Part shown: positions 41,191 to 53,624 of the stretch, in pieces
How the letters are laid out: every line of letters begins with the position of its first letter
How positions within the stretch are numbered: the first letter of the stretch is position 1
Assembly (NCBI GenBank): GCA_963920635.1
Contig: OY987298.1
Coordinates: 85,073,454 to 85,137,453, forward strand
Reading direction: 5' to 3'
From: Pseudeuparius sepicola
Taxonomy: Eukaryota > Arthropoda > Insecta > Coleoptera > Anthribidae
DNA length: 64,000 nucleotides
Notes under the pieces: generated by a model
What the model was told of the DNA's origin: nothing
Seen by the model: only the letters and a program-made list of their open reading frames with translations
Databases searched by the model: none
Position numbers and translations under genes: made by a program

Positions 41191-41950
41191 GTGCCTAGCC
41201 AGCGCACTTTTTCAATTTTCAAAAATGTTGACATGCTCCGAAAAAAAAGTCCTGTGACGTAAATTGAGTTCTACAACACGATTCGGCACTAAAAATTTTT
41301 CTAAAAAATTTCTGAGTGCCTGGCCAGCGCACTTTTTCAATTTTCAAAAATGTTGACATGCTCCGAAAAGAAAATTCCTATGCGACGTAAATTGACTTCT
41401 ACAACACGATTCCGCCCACAAAATTTTTTTAAAAAATTTCTGAGTGCCTGGCCAGCGCACTTTTTTAATTTTTAAAAATGTTGACATGCTCAGAAAAAAA
41501 ATTCCTATGCGACGTAAATTGAGTTCTACAACACGATTCCGCCCTCAAAATTTTTCTAAAAATTTTCTGAGTGCCTGGCCAGCGCACTTTTTCAATTTTC
41601 AAAAATGTTGACATGCTCCGAAAAAAAAGTCCTGTGACGTAAATTGAGTTCTACAACACGATTCGGCACTAAAAATTTTTCTAAAAAATTTCTGAGTGCC
41701 TGGCCAGCGCACTTTTTCAATTTTCAAAAATGTTGACATGCTCCGAAAAGAAAATTCCTATGCGACGTAAATTGACTTCTACAACACGATTCCGCCCACA
41801 AAATTTTTTTAAAAAATTTCTGAGTGCCTGGCCAGCGCACTTTTTTAATTTTTAAAAATGTTGACATGCTCAGAAAAAAAATTCCTATGCGACGTAAATT
41901 GAGTTCTACAACACGATTCCGCCCTCAAAATTTTTCTAAAAATTTTCTGA
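41191..41950. repeat. 380-bp trimer, two tandem copies (copy A)
   Basis: Linker 'gtgcct' landmarks fall at 41191, 41571 and 41951, exactly 380 bp apart. Each trimer is a gtcctgtgacg/cggcac monomer, a gaaaagaaaattcc/gacttc/gcccaca monomer and a ctcagaaa monomer that starts with 'aatttttaaaaatg'. The paralogous position at 36739-37118 has a single trimer. Confidence 0.92.
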
Positions 41951-42280
41951 GTGCCTGGCCAGCGCACTTTTTCAATTTTCAAAAATGTTGACATGCTCCG
42001 AAAAAAAAGTCCTGTGACGTAAATTGAGTTCTACAACACGATTCCGCCCTAAAAATTTTTCTAAAAAATTTCTAAGTACCTGGTCAGCGCACTTTTTCAA
42101 TTTTCAAAAATGTTGGCATGCTCCGAAAAAAAAAATCCTATGCGACGTAAATTAAGTTCTACAACACAATTCCGCCCTAAAAATTTTTTTATAAAATTTC
42201 TGTGCCTGGCCAGCGCACTTTTTCAATTTTCAAAAATGTTGACATGCTCCGAAAATAAAATTCCTATGCGACGTAAATTG

Positions 42281-45200
42281 AGTTCTACAACACGATTCCG
42301 CCCTAAAAATTTTTCTATAAAATTTCTGAGTGCCTCGCCAGCGCACTTTTTCAATTTTCAAAAATGTTGACATGCTTCGAAAAAAATACCTATGCGACGT
42401 AAATTGAGTTCTACAACACGATTCCGCCCTCAAAATTTTTCTAAAAAAATTTTAAGTACCTGGTCAGCGCACTTTTTCAATTTTCAAAAATGTTGGCATG
42501 CTCCGAAAAAAAATTCCTATGCGACGTAAATTAAGTTCTACAACACAATTCCGCCCTAAAAATTTTTTTATAAAATTTCTGCGCCTGGCCAGCGCACTTT
42601 TTCAATTTTCAAAAATGTTGACATGCTCCGAAAAGAAAATTCCTATGCGACGTAAATTGAGTTCTAGAACACGATTCCACCCTCAAAATTTTTCTAAAAA
42701 AATTTTAAGTTCCTGGTCAGCGCACTTTTTCAATTTTCAAAAATGTTGTCATGCTCCGAAAAAAAAATAAAATTCCTATACGACGTAAATTGAGTTCTAC
42801 CACACGATTCCGCCCTCAAAATTTTTACAAAAAATTTCTAAGTACCTGGCCAGCGCACTTTTTCAATTTTTAAAAATGTTGACATGCTCCAAAAAAAAAA
42901 TCCTATACGACGTAAATTGAGTTCTACAACACTATTCCGCCCTCCAAATTTTTCTAAAAAATTTCAAAGTACCTGGTCAGCGCACTTTTTCTATTTTCAA
43001 AAATGTTGACATGCTCCGAAAAAAAATTCCTATGCGACGTAAATTGAGTTCTACAACACGATTCCGCCCTCAAAATGTTTCTAAAAAATTTTTGAGTGCC
43101 TGGCCAGCGCACTTTTTCAATTTTCAAAAATGTTGACATGCTCCGAAAAAAATACCTATGCGACGTAAATTGAGTTCTACAACATGATTCCGCCCTCAAA
43201 ATTTTTCTAAAAAAATTTTAAGTACCTGGTCAGCGCACTTTTGCAATTTTCAAAAATGTTGTCATGCTCCGAAAAAAAAAATAAAATTCCTATACGACGT
43301 AAATTAAGTTCTGCAACACGATTCCGCCCTAAAAATTTTTCTATAAAATTTCAAAGTAGCTGGTCAGCGCACTTTTTCAATTTTCAAAAATGTTGGCATG
43401 CTCCGAAAAAAAAATTCCTATGCGACGTAAATTAAGTTCTACAACACAATTCCGCCCTAAAAATTTTTTTATAAAATTTCTGTGCCTGGCCAGCGCACTT
43501 TTTCAATTTTCAAAAATGTTGTCATGCTCCGAAAAAAAAAAAATTCCTATACGACGTAAATTAAGTTCTACAACACGATTCCGCCCTAAAAATTTTTCTA
43601 TAAAATTTCTGAGTGCCTCGCCAGCGCACTTTTTCAATTTTCAAAAATGTTGACATGCTCCGAAAAAAAATACCTATGCGACGTAAATTGAGTTCTACAA
43701 CACGATTCCGCCCTCAAAATTTTTCTAAAAAAATTTTAAGTTCCTGGTCAGCGCACTTTTTCAATTTTCAAAAATGTTGTCATGCTCCGAAAAAAAAAAA
43801 TAAAATTCCTATACGACGTAAATTGAGTTCTACCACACGATTCCGCCCTCAAAATTTTTCTAAAAAATTTCTAAGTACCTGGCCAGCGCACTTTTTCAAT
43901 TTTTAAAAATGTTGACATGCTCCGAAAAAAAAATCCTATACGACGTAAATTGAGTTCTACAACACTATTCCGCCCTCCAAATTTTTCTAAAAAATTTCAA
44001 AGTACCTGGTCAGCGCACTTTTTCTATTTTCAAAAATGTTGACATGCTCCGAAAAAAAATTCCTATGCGACGTAAATTGAGTTCTACAACACGATTCCGC
44101 CCTCAAAATGTTTCTAAAAAATTTTTGAGTGCCTGGCCAGCGCACTTTTTCAATTTTCAAAAATGTTGGCATGCTCCGAAAAAAAAATTCCTATGCGACG
44201 TAAATTAAGTTCTACAACACAATTCCGCCCTAAAAATTTTTTTATAAAATTTCTGTGCCTGGCCAGCGCACTTTTTCAATTTTCAAAAATGTTGTCATGC
44301 TCCGAAAAGAAAATTCCTATGCGACGTAAATTGAGTTCTACAACACGATTCCACCCTCAAAATTTTTCTAAAAAAATTTTAAGTTCCTGGTCAGCGCACT
44401 TTTTCAATTTTCAAAAATGTTTTCATGCTCCGAAAAAAAATACCTATGCGACGTAAATTGAGTTCTACAACACGATTCCGCCCTCAAAATTTTTCTAAAA
44501 AATTTCAAAGTACCTGGTCAGCGCACTATTTCAATTTTCAAAAATGTTGGCATGCTCCGAAAAAAAAATTCCTATGCGACGTAAATTAAGTTCTACAACA
44601 CAATTCCGCCCTAAAAATTTTTTTATAAAATTTCTGTGCCTGGCCAGCCCACTTTTTCAATTTTTAAAAATGTTGACATGCTCCAAAAAAAAAATCCTAT
44701 ACGACGTAAATTGAGTTCTACAACACTATTCCGCCCTCCAAATTTTTCTAAAAAATTTCAAAGTACCTGGTCAGCGCACTTTTTCTATTTTCAAAAATGT
44801 TGACATGCTCCGAAAAAAAATTCCTATGCGACGTAAATTGAGTTCTACATCACGATTCCGCCCTCAAAATGTTTCTAAAAAATTTTTGAGTGCCTGGCCA
44901 GCGCACTTTTTCAATTTTCAAAAATGTTGACATGCTCCGAAAAAAAATACCTATGCGACGTAAATTGAGTTCTACAACATGATTCCGCCCTCAAAATTTT
45001 TCTAAAAAAATTTTAAGTACCTGGTCAGCGCACTTTTGCAATTTTCAAAAATGTTGTCATGCTCCGAAAAAAAAATAAAATTCCTATACGACGTAAATTA
45101 AGTTCTGCAACACGATTCCGCCCTAAAAATTTTTCTATAAAATTTCAAAGTAGCTGGTCAGCGCACTTTTTCAATTTTCAAAAATGTTGGCATGCTCCGA

Positions 45201-48200
45201 AAAAAAAATTCCTATGCGACGTAAATTAAGTTCTACAACACAATTCCGCCCTAAAAATTTTTTTATAAAATTTCTGTGCCTGGCCAGCACACTTTTTCAA
45301 TTTTCAAAAATGTTGACATGCTTCGAAAAAAATACCTATGCGACGTAAATTGAGTTCTACAACACGATTCCGCCCTCAAAATTTTTCTAAAAAATTTCAA
45401 AGTACCTGGTCAGCGCACTTTTTCAATTTTCAAAAATGTTGGCATGCTCCGAAAAAAAATTCCTATGCGACGTAAATTAAGTTCTACAACACAATTCCGC
45501 CCTAAAAATTTTTTTATAAAATTTCTGCGCCTGGCCAGCGCACTTTTTCAATTTTCAAAAATGTTGACATGCTCCGAAAAGAAAATTCCTATGCGACGTA
45601 AATTGAGTTCTAGAACACGATTCCACCCTCAAAATTTTTCGAAATAAATTTTAAGTTCCTGGTCAGCGCACTTTTTCAATTTTCAAAAATGTTGTCATGC
45701 TCCGAAAAAAAAAATAAAATTCCTATACGACGTAAATTGAGTTCTACCACACGATTCCGCCCTCAAAATTTTTCTAAAAAATTTCTAAGTACCTGGCCAG
45801 CGCACTTTTTCAATTTTTAAAAATGTTGACATGCTCCGAAAAAAAAATCCTATACGACGTAAATTGAGTTCTACAACACTACTCCGCCCTCCAAATTTTT
45901 CTAAAAAATTTCAAAGTACCTGGTCAGCGCACTTTTTCTATTTTCAAAAATGTTGACATGCTCCGAAAAAAAATTCCTATGCGACGTAAATTGAGTTCTA
46001 CAACACAATTCCGCCCTAAAAATTTTTTTATAAAATTTCTGTGCCTGGCCAGCGCACTTTTTCAATTTTCAAAAATGTTGTCATGCTCCGAAAAAAAAAT
46101 TCCTATACGACGTAAATTAAGTTCTACAACACGATTCCGCCCTAAAAATTTTTCTATAAAATTTCTGAGTGCCCCGCCAGCGCACTTTTTCAATTTTCAA
46201 AAATGTTGACATGCTTCGAAAAAAAATACCTATGCGACGTAAATTGAGTTCTACAACACGATTCCGCCCTCAAAATGTTTCTAAAAAATTTTTTTGTGCC
46301 TGGCCAGCGCACTTTTTCAATTTTCAAAAATGTTGACATGCTCCAAAAAAAAATACCTATGCGACGTAAATTGAGTTCTACAACACGATTCCGCCCTCAA
46401 AATTTTTCTAAAAAAATTTTAAGTACCTGGTCAGCGCACTTTTTCAATTTTCAAAAATGTTGTCATGCTCCGAAAAAAAAATAAAATTCCTATACGACGT
46501 AAATTAAGTTCTGCAACACGATTCCGCCCTAAAAATTTTTCTATAAAATTTCAAAGTACCTGGTCAGCGCACTTTTTCAATTTTCAAAAATGTTGGCATG
46601 CTCCGAAAAAAAAATTCCTATGCGACGTAAATTAAGTTCTACAACACAATTCCGCCCTAAAAATTTTTTTATAAAATTTCTGTGCCTGGCCAGCGCACTT
46701 TTTCAATTTTCAAACATGTTGACATGCTCCGAAAAAAAATTCCTATGCGACGTAAATTAAGTTCTACAACACAATTCCGCCCTAAAAATTTATTTATAAA
46801 ATTTCTGAGTGCCTGGCCAGCGCACTTTTTCAATTTTCAAACATGTTGACATGCTCCAAAAAAAAAATAAAATTCCTATACGACGTAAATTAAGTTCTGC
46901 AACACGATTCCGCCCTAAAAATTTTTCTATAAAATTTCAAAGTACCTGGTCAGCGCACTTTTTCAATTTTCAAAAATGTTGGCATGCTCCGAAAAAAAAA
47001 TTAATATGCGACGTAAATTAAGTTCTACAACACAATTCCGCCCTAAAAATTTTTTTATAAAATTTCTGTGCCTGGCCAGCGCACTTTTTCAATTTTCAAA
47101 AATGTTGTCATGCTCCGAAAAAAAAATTCCTATACGACGTAAATTAAGTTCTACAACACGATTCCGCCCTAAAAATTTTTCTATAAAATTTCTGAGTGCC
47201 CCGCCAGCGCACTTTTTCAATTTTCAAAAATGTTGACATGCTTCGAAAAAAAATACCTATGCGACGTAAATTGAGTTCTACAACACGATTCCGCCCTCAA
47301 AATTTTTCTAAAAAATTTCAAAGTACCTGGTCAGCGCACTTTTTCAATTTTCAAAAATGTTGGCATGCTCCGAAAAAAAAATTCCTATGCGACGTAAATT
47401 AAGTTCTACAACACAATTCCGCCCTAAAAATTTTTTTATAAAATTTCTGTGCCTGGCAAGCGCACTTTTTCAATTTTCAAAAATGTTATGCTCCGAAAAG
47501 AAAATTCCTATGCGACGTAAATTGAGTTCTACAACACGATTCCACCCTCAAAATTTTTCTAAAAAAATTTTAAGTTCCTGGTCAGCGCACTTTTTCAATT
47601 TTCAAAAATGTTGTCATGCTCCGAAAAAAAATTCCTATACGACATAAATTGAGTTCTACCACACGATTCCGCCCTCAAAATTTTTCTAAAAAATTTCTAA
47701 GTACCTGGCCAGCCCACTTTTTCAATTTTTAAAAATGTTGACATGCTCCGAAAAAAAAATCCTATACGACGTAAATTGAGTTCTACAACACTATTCCGCC
47801 CTCCAAATTTTTCTAAAAAATTTCAAAGTACCTGGTCAGCGCACTTTTTCTATTTTCAAAAATGTTGACATGCTCCGAAAAAAAATTCCTATGCGACGTA
47901 AATTGAGTTCTACAACACGATTCGGCCCTCAAAATGTTTCTAAAAAATTTTTGAGTGCTCGGCCAGCGCACTTTTTCAATTTTCAAAAATGTTGACATGC
48001 TCCGAAAAAAAATTACTATGCGACGTAAATTTAGTTCTACAACACGATTGCGTCCTCAAAATTTTTCTAAAAATTTTCTGAGTGCCTAGCCAGCGCACTT
48101 TTTCAATTTTCAAAAATGTTGACATGCTCCGAAAAAAAAGTCCTGTGACGTAAATTGAGTTCTACAACACGATTCGGCACTAAAAATTTTTCTAAAAAAT

Positions 48201-51200
48201 TTCTGAGTGCCTGGCCAGCGCACTTTTTCAATTTTCAAAAATGTTGACATGCTCCGAAAAGAAAATTCCTATGCGACGTAAATTGACTTCTACAACACGA
48301 TTCCGCCCACAAAATTTTTTTAAAAAATTTCTGAGTGCCTGGCCAGCGCACTTTTTTAATTTTTAAAAATGTTGACATGCTCAGAAAAAAAATTCCTATG
48401 CGACGTAAATTGAGTTCTACAACACGATTCCGCCCTCAAAATTTTTCTAAAAATTTTCTGAGTGCCTGGCCAGCGCACTTTTTCAATTTTCAAAAATGTT
48501 GACATGCTCCGAAAAAAAGTCCTGTGACGTAAATTGAGTTCTACAACACGATTCCGCCCTCAAAATTTTTCTAAAAAATTTCTAAGTACCTGGTCAGCGC
48601 ACTTTTTCAATTTTCAAAAATGTTGGCATGCTCCGAAAAAAAAAATCCTATGCGACGTAAATTAAGTTCTACAACACAATTCCGCCCTAAAAATTTTTTT
48701 ATAAAATTTCTGTGCCTGGCCAGCGCACTTTTTCAATTTTCAAAAATGTTGACATGCTCCGAAAATAAAATTCCTATGCCACGTAAATTGAGTTCTACAA
48801 CACGATTCCGCCCTCAAAATGTTTCTAAAAAATTTTTGAGTGCCTGGCCAGCGCACTTTTTCAATTTTCAAAAATGTTGACATGCTCCGAAAAAAAAGTC
48901 CTGTGACGTAAATTGAGTTCTACAACACTATTCCGCCCTCCAAATTTTTCTAAAAAATTTCAAAGTACCTGGTCAGCGCACTTTTTCTATTTTCAAAAAT
49001 GTTGACATGCTCCGAAAAAAAATTCCTATGCGACGTAAATTGAGTTCTACAACACGATTCCGCCCTCAAAATGTTTCTAAAAAATTTTTGAGTGCCTGGC
49101 CAGCGCACTTTTTCAATTTTCAAAAATGTTGACATGCTCCGAAAAAAAATACCTATGCGACGTAAATTGAGTTCTACAACATGATTCCGCCCTCAAAATT
49201 TTTCTAAAAAAATTTTAAGTACCTGGTCAGCGCACTTTTGCAATTTTCAAAAATGTTGTCATGCTCCGAAAAAAAAATAAAATTCCTATACGACGTAAAT
49301 TAAGTTCTGCAACACGATTCCGCCCTAAAAATTTTTCTATAAAATTTCAAAGTAGCTGGTCAGCGCACTTTTTCAATTTTCAAAAATGTTGGCATGCTCC
49401 GAAAAAAAAATTCCTATGCGACGTAAATTAAGTTCTACAACACAATTCCGCCCTAAAATTTTTTTTATAAAATTTCTGTGCCTGGCCAGCACACTTTTTC
49501 AATTTTCAAAAATGTTGACATGCTTCGAAAAAAATACCTATGCGACGTAAATTGAGTTCTACAACACGATTCCGCCCTCAAAATTTTTCTAAAAAATATC
49601 AAAGTACCTGGTCAGCGCACTTTTTCAATTTTCAAAAATGTTGGCATGCTCCGAAAAAAAATTCCTATGCGACGTAAATTAAGTTCTACAACACAATTCC
49701 GCCCTAAAAATTTTTTTATAAAATTTCTGCGCCTGGCCAGCGCACTTTTTCAATTTTCAAAAATGTTGACATGCTCCGAAAAGAAAATTCCTATGCGACG
49801 TAAATTGAGTTCTAGAACACGATTCCACCCTCAAAATTTTTCGAAAAAAATTTTAAGTTCCTGGTCAGCGCACTTTTTCAATTTTCAAAAATGTTGTCAT
49901 GCTCCGAAAAAAAAAATAAAATTCCTATACGACGTAAATTAAGTTCTGCAACACGATTCCGCCCTAAAAATTTTTCTATAAAATTTCAAAGTAGCTGGTC
50001 AGCGCACTTTTTCAATTTTCAAAAATGTTGGCATGCTCCGAAAAAAAAATTCCTATGCGACGTAAATTAAGTTCTACAACACAATTCCGCCCTAAAATTT
50101 TTTTTATAAAATTTCTGTGCCTGGCCAGCACACTTTTTCAATTTTCAAAAATGTTGACATGCTTCGAAAAAAATACCTATGCGACGTAAATTGAGTTCTA
50201 CAACACGATTCCGCCCTCAAAATTTTTCTAAAAAATATCAAAGTACCTGGTCAGCGCACTTTTTCAATTTTCAAAAATGTTGGCATGCTCCAAAAAAAAA
50301 TTCCTATGCGACGTAAATTAAGTTCTACAACACAATTCCGCCCTAAAAATTTTTTTATAAAATTTCTGCGCCTGGCCAGCGCACTTTTTCAATTTTCAAA
50401 AATGTTGACATGCTCCGAAAAGAAAATTCCTATGCGACGTAAATTGAGTTCTACCACACGATTCCGCCCTCAAAATTTTTCTAAAAAATTTCTAAGTACC
50501 TGGCCAGCGCACTTTTTCAATTTTTAAAAATGTTGACATGCTCCCAAAAAAAAATCCTATACGACGTAAATTGAGTTCTACAACACTACTCCGCCCTCCA
50601 AATTTTTCTAAAAAATTTCAAAGTACCTGGTCAGCGCACTTTTTCTATTTTCAAAAATGTTGACATGCTCTGAAAAAAAATTCCTATGCGACGTAAATTG
50701 AGTTCTACAACACGATTCCGCCCTCAAAATGTTTCTAAAAAATTTTTTTGTGCCTGGCCAGCGCACTTTTTCAATTTTCAAAAATGTTGACATGCTCCAA
50801 AAAAAAATACCTATGCGACGTAAATTGAGTTCTACAACACGATTCCGCCCTCAAAATTTTTCTAAAAAAATTTTAAGTACCTGGTCAGCGCACTTTTTCA
50901 ATTTTCAAAAATGTTGTCATGCTCCGAAAAAAAAATAAAATTCCTATACGACGTAAATTAAGTTCTGCAACACGATTCCGCCCTAAAAATTTTTCTATAA
51001 AATTTCAAAGTACCTGGTCAGCGCACTTTTTCAATTTTCAAAAATGTTGGCATGCTCCGAAAAAAAAATTCCTATGCGACGTAAATTAAGTTCTACAACA
51101 CAATTCCGCCCTAAAAATTTTTTTATAAAATTTCTGTGCCTGGCCAGCGCACTTTTTCAATTTTCAAACATGTTGACATGCTCCGAAAAAAAATTCCTAT

Positions 51201-53624
51201 GCGACGTAAATTAAGTTCTACAACACAATTCCGCCCTAAAAATTTATTTATAAAATTTCTGAGTGCCTGGCCAGCGCACTTTTTCAATTTTCAAACATGT
51301 TGACATGCTCCAAAAAAAAATAAAATTCCTATACGACGTAAATTAAGTTCTGCAACACGATTCCGCCCTAAAAATTTTTCTATAAAATTTCAAAGTACCT
51401 GGTCAGCGCACTTTTTCAATTTTCAAAAATGTTGGCATGCTCCGAAAAAAAAATTAATATGCGACGTAAATTAAGTTCTACAACACAATTCCGCCCTAAA
51501 AATTTTTTTATAAAATTTCTGTGCCTGGCCAGCGCACTTTTTCAATTTTCAAAAATGTTGTCATGCTCCGAAAAAAAAATTCCTATACGACGTAAATTAA
51601 GTTCTACAACACGATTCCGCCCTAAAAATTTTTCTATAAAATTTCTGAGTGCCCCGCCAGCGCACTTTTTCAATTTTCAAAAATGTTGACATGCTTCGAA
51701 AAAAAATACCTATGCGACGTAAATTGAGTTCTACAACACGATTCCGCCCTCAAAATTTTTCTAAAAAATTTCAAAGTACCTGGTCAGCGCACTTTTTCAA
51801 TTTTCAAAAATGTTGGCATGCTCCGAAAAAAAAATTCCTATGCGACGTATATTAAGTTCTACAACACAATTCCGCCCTAAAAATTTTTTTATAAAATTTC
51901 TGTGCCTGGCCAGCGCACTTTTTCAATTTTCAAAAATGTTATGCTCCGAAAAGAAAATTCCTATGCGACGTAAATTGAGTTCTACAACACGATTCCACCC
52001 TCAAAATTTTTCTAAAAAAATTTTAAGTTCCTGGTCAGCGCACTTTTTCAATTTTCAAAAATGTTGTCATGCTCCGAAAAAAAATTCCTATACGACATAA
52101 ATTGAGTTCTACCACACGATTCCGCCCTCAAAATTTTTCTAAAAAATTTCTAAGTACCTGGCCAGCCCACTTTTTCAATTTTTAAAAATGTTGACATGCT
52201 CCGAAAAAAAAATCCTATACGACGTAAATTGAGTTCTACAACACTATTCCGCCCTCCAAATTTTTCTTAAAAATTTCAAAGTACCTGGTCAGCGCACTTT
52301 TTCTATTTTCAAAAATGTTGACATGCTCCGAAAAAAAATTCCTATGCGACGTAAATTGAGTTCTACAACACGATTCGGCCCTCAAAATGTTTCTAAAAAA
52401 TTTTTGAGTGCTCGGGCAGCGCACTTTTTCAATTTTCAAAAATGTTGACATGCTCCGAAAAAAAATTACTATGCGACGTAAATTTAGTTCTACAACACGA
52501 TTGCGTCCTCAAAATTTTTCTAAAAATTTTCTGAGTGCCTAGCCAGCGCACTTTTTCAATTTTCAAAAATGTTGACATGCTCCGAAAAAAAAGTCCTGTG
52601 ACGTAAATTGAGTTCTACAACACGATTCGGCACTAAAAATTTTTCTAAAAAATTTCTGAGTGCCTGGCCAGCGCACTTTTTCAATTTTCAAAAATGTTGA
52701 CATGCTCCGAAAAGAAAATTCCTATGCGACGTAAATTGACTTCTACAACACGATTCCGCCCACAAAATTTTTTTAAAAAATTTCTGAGTGCCTGGCCAGC
52801 GCACTTTTTTAATTTTTAAAAATGTTGACATGCTCAGAAAAAAAATTCCTATGCGACGTAAATTGAGTTCTACAACACGATTCCGCCCTCAAAATTTTTC
52901 TAAAAATTTTCTGAGTGCCTGGCCAGCGCACTTTTTCAATTTTCAAAAATGTTGACATGCTCCGAAAAAAAAGTCCTGTGACGTAAATTGAGTTCTACAA
53001 CACGATTCGGCACTAAAAATTTTTCTAAAAAATTTCTGAGTGCCTGGCCAGCGCACTTTTTCAATTTTCAAAAATGTTGACATGCTCCGAAAAGAAAATT
53101 CCTATGCGACGTAAATTGACTTCTACAACACGATTCCGCCCACAAAATTTTTTTAAAAAATTTCTGAGTGCCTGGCCAGCGCACTTTTTTAATTTTTAAA
53201 AATGTTGACATGCTCAGAAAAAAAATTCCTATGCGACGTAAATTGAGTTCTACAACACGATTCCGCCCTCAAAATTTTTCTAAAAATTTTCTGAGTGCCT
53301 GGCCAGCGCACTTTTTCAATTTTCAAAAATGTTGACATGCTCCGAAAAAAAAGTCCTGTGACGTAAATTGAGTTCTACAACACGATTCCGCCCTAAAAAT
53401 TTTTCTAAAAAATTTCTAAGTACCTGGTCAGCGCACTTTTTCAATTTTCAAAAATGTTGGCATGCTCCGAAAAAAAAAATCCTATGCGACGTAAATTAAG
53501 TTCTACAACACAATTCCGCCCTAAAAATTTTTTTATAAAATTTCTGTGCCTGGCCAGCGCACTTTTTCAATTTTCAAAAATGTTGACATGCTCCGAAAAT
53601 AAAATTCCTATGCGACGTAAATTG
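42281..53624. repeat. 11,344-bp unit, copy B
   Basis: Tandem copy of 30937-42280. Its left edge lies in a monomer whose first half is the marker type (gaaaataaaattcc, 42247) and whose second half is a gtcatg-type body ending 'gtgcctcgcca'. At every other site where the marker type is seen, its second half is different. A 24-bp segment is shared at the three junctions (30937-30960, 42281-42304, 53625-53648). After 53648 the sequence departs from copy A, with c at 53649 against a at 42305. This is the footprint of one unequal exchange between two different monomer types. Confidence 0.93.
52535..53294. repeat. 380-bp trimer, two tandem copies (copy B)
   Basis: Exact counterpart of 41191-41950, with linker landmarks at 52535, 52915 and 53295. 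The single-trimer counterpart in this unit starts at 48083. Confidence 0.92.

Larger units (their letters stand above)
30937..42280. repeat. 11,344-bp unit, copy A (~89 monomers)
   Basis: The sequence repeats immediately as copy B at a constant offset of 11,344. Private variants checked in both copies include 'ctacatcacg' (33505 and 44849 region), 'cgaaataaatt' (34297 and 45641), 'cctggcaagcgc' (36109 and 47453), 'acgtatatta' (40502 and 51846), 'ttcttaaaaattt' (40920 and 52264) and 'gctcgggcagcgc' (41067 and 52411). No difference was noticed and the offset never shifts, so no net indel separates the copies. Identity begins exactly at 30937; the base before it differs (a at 30936, g at 42280). 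The unit contains an internal 4.45-kb repeat, a 639-bp repeat and a 380-bp trimer duplication. Confidence 0.93.
34885..42300. repeat. Internal ~4.45-kb repeat of the 11,344-bp unit
   Basis: About 34885-37470 matches about 39339-42300. The offset starts at 4,454, falls to 4,453 through one A lost near 39967, then rises to 4,834 after an additional 380-bp trimer in the second copy. The copies differ at several sites ('ggcaagcgc' against 'ggccagcgc', 'gtgctcggcca' against 'gtgctcgggca', 'acgtaaatta' against 'acgtatatta'). This repeat therefore predates the 11,344-bp duplication, which copied it whole (second instance about 46229-53644). Confidence 0.85.
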
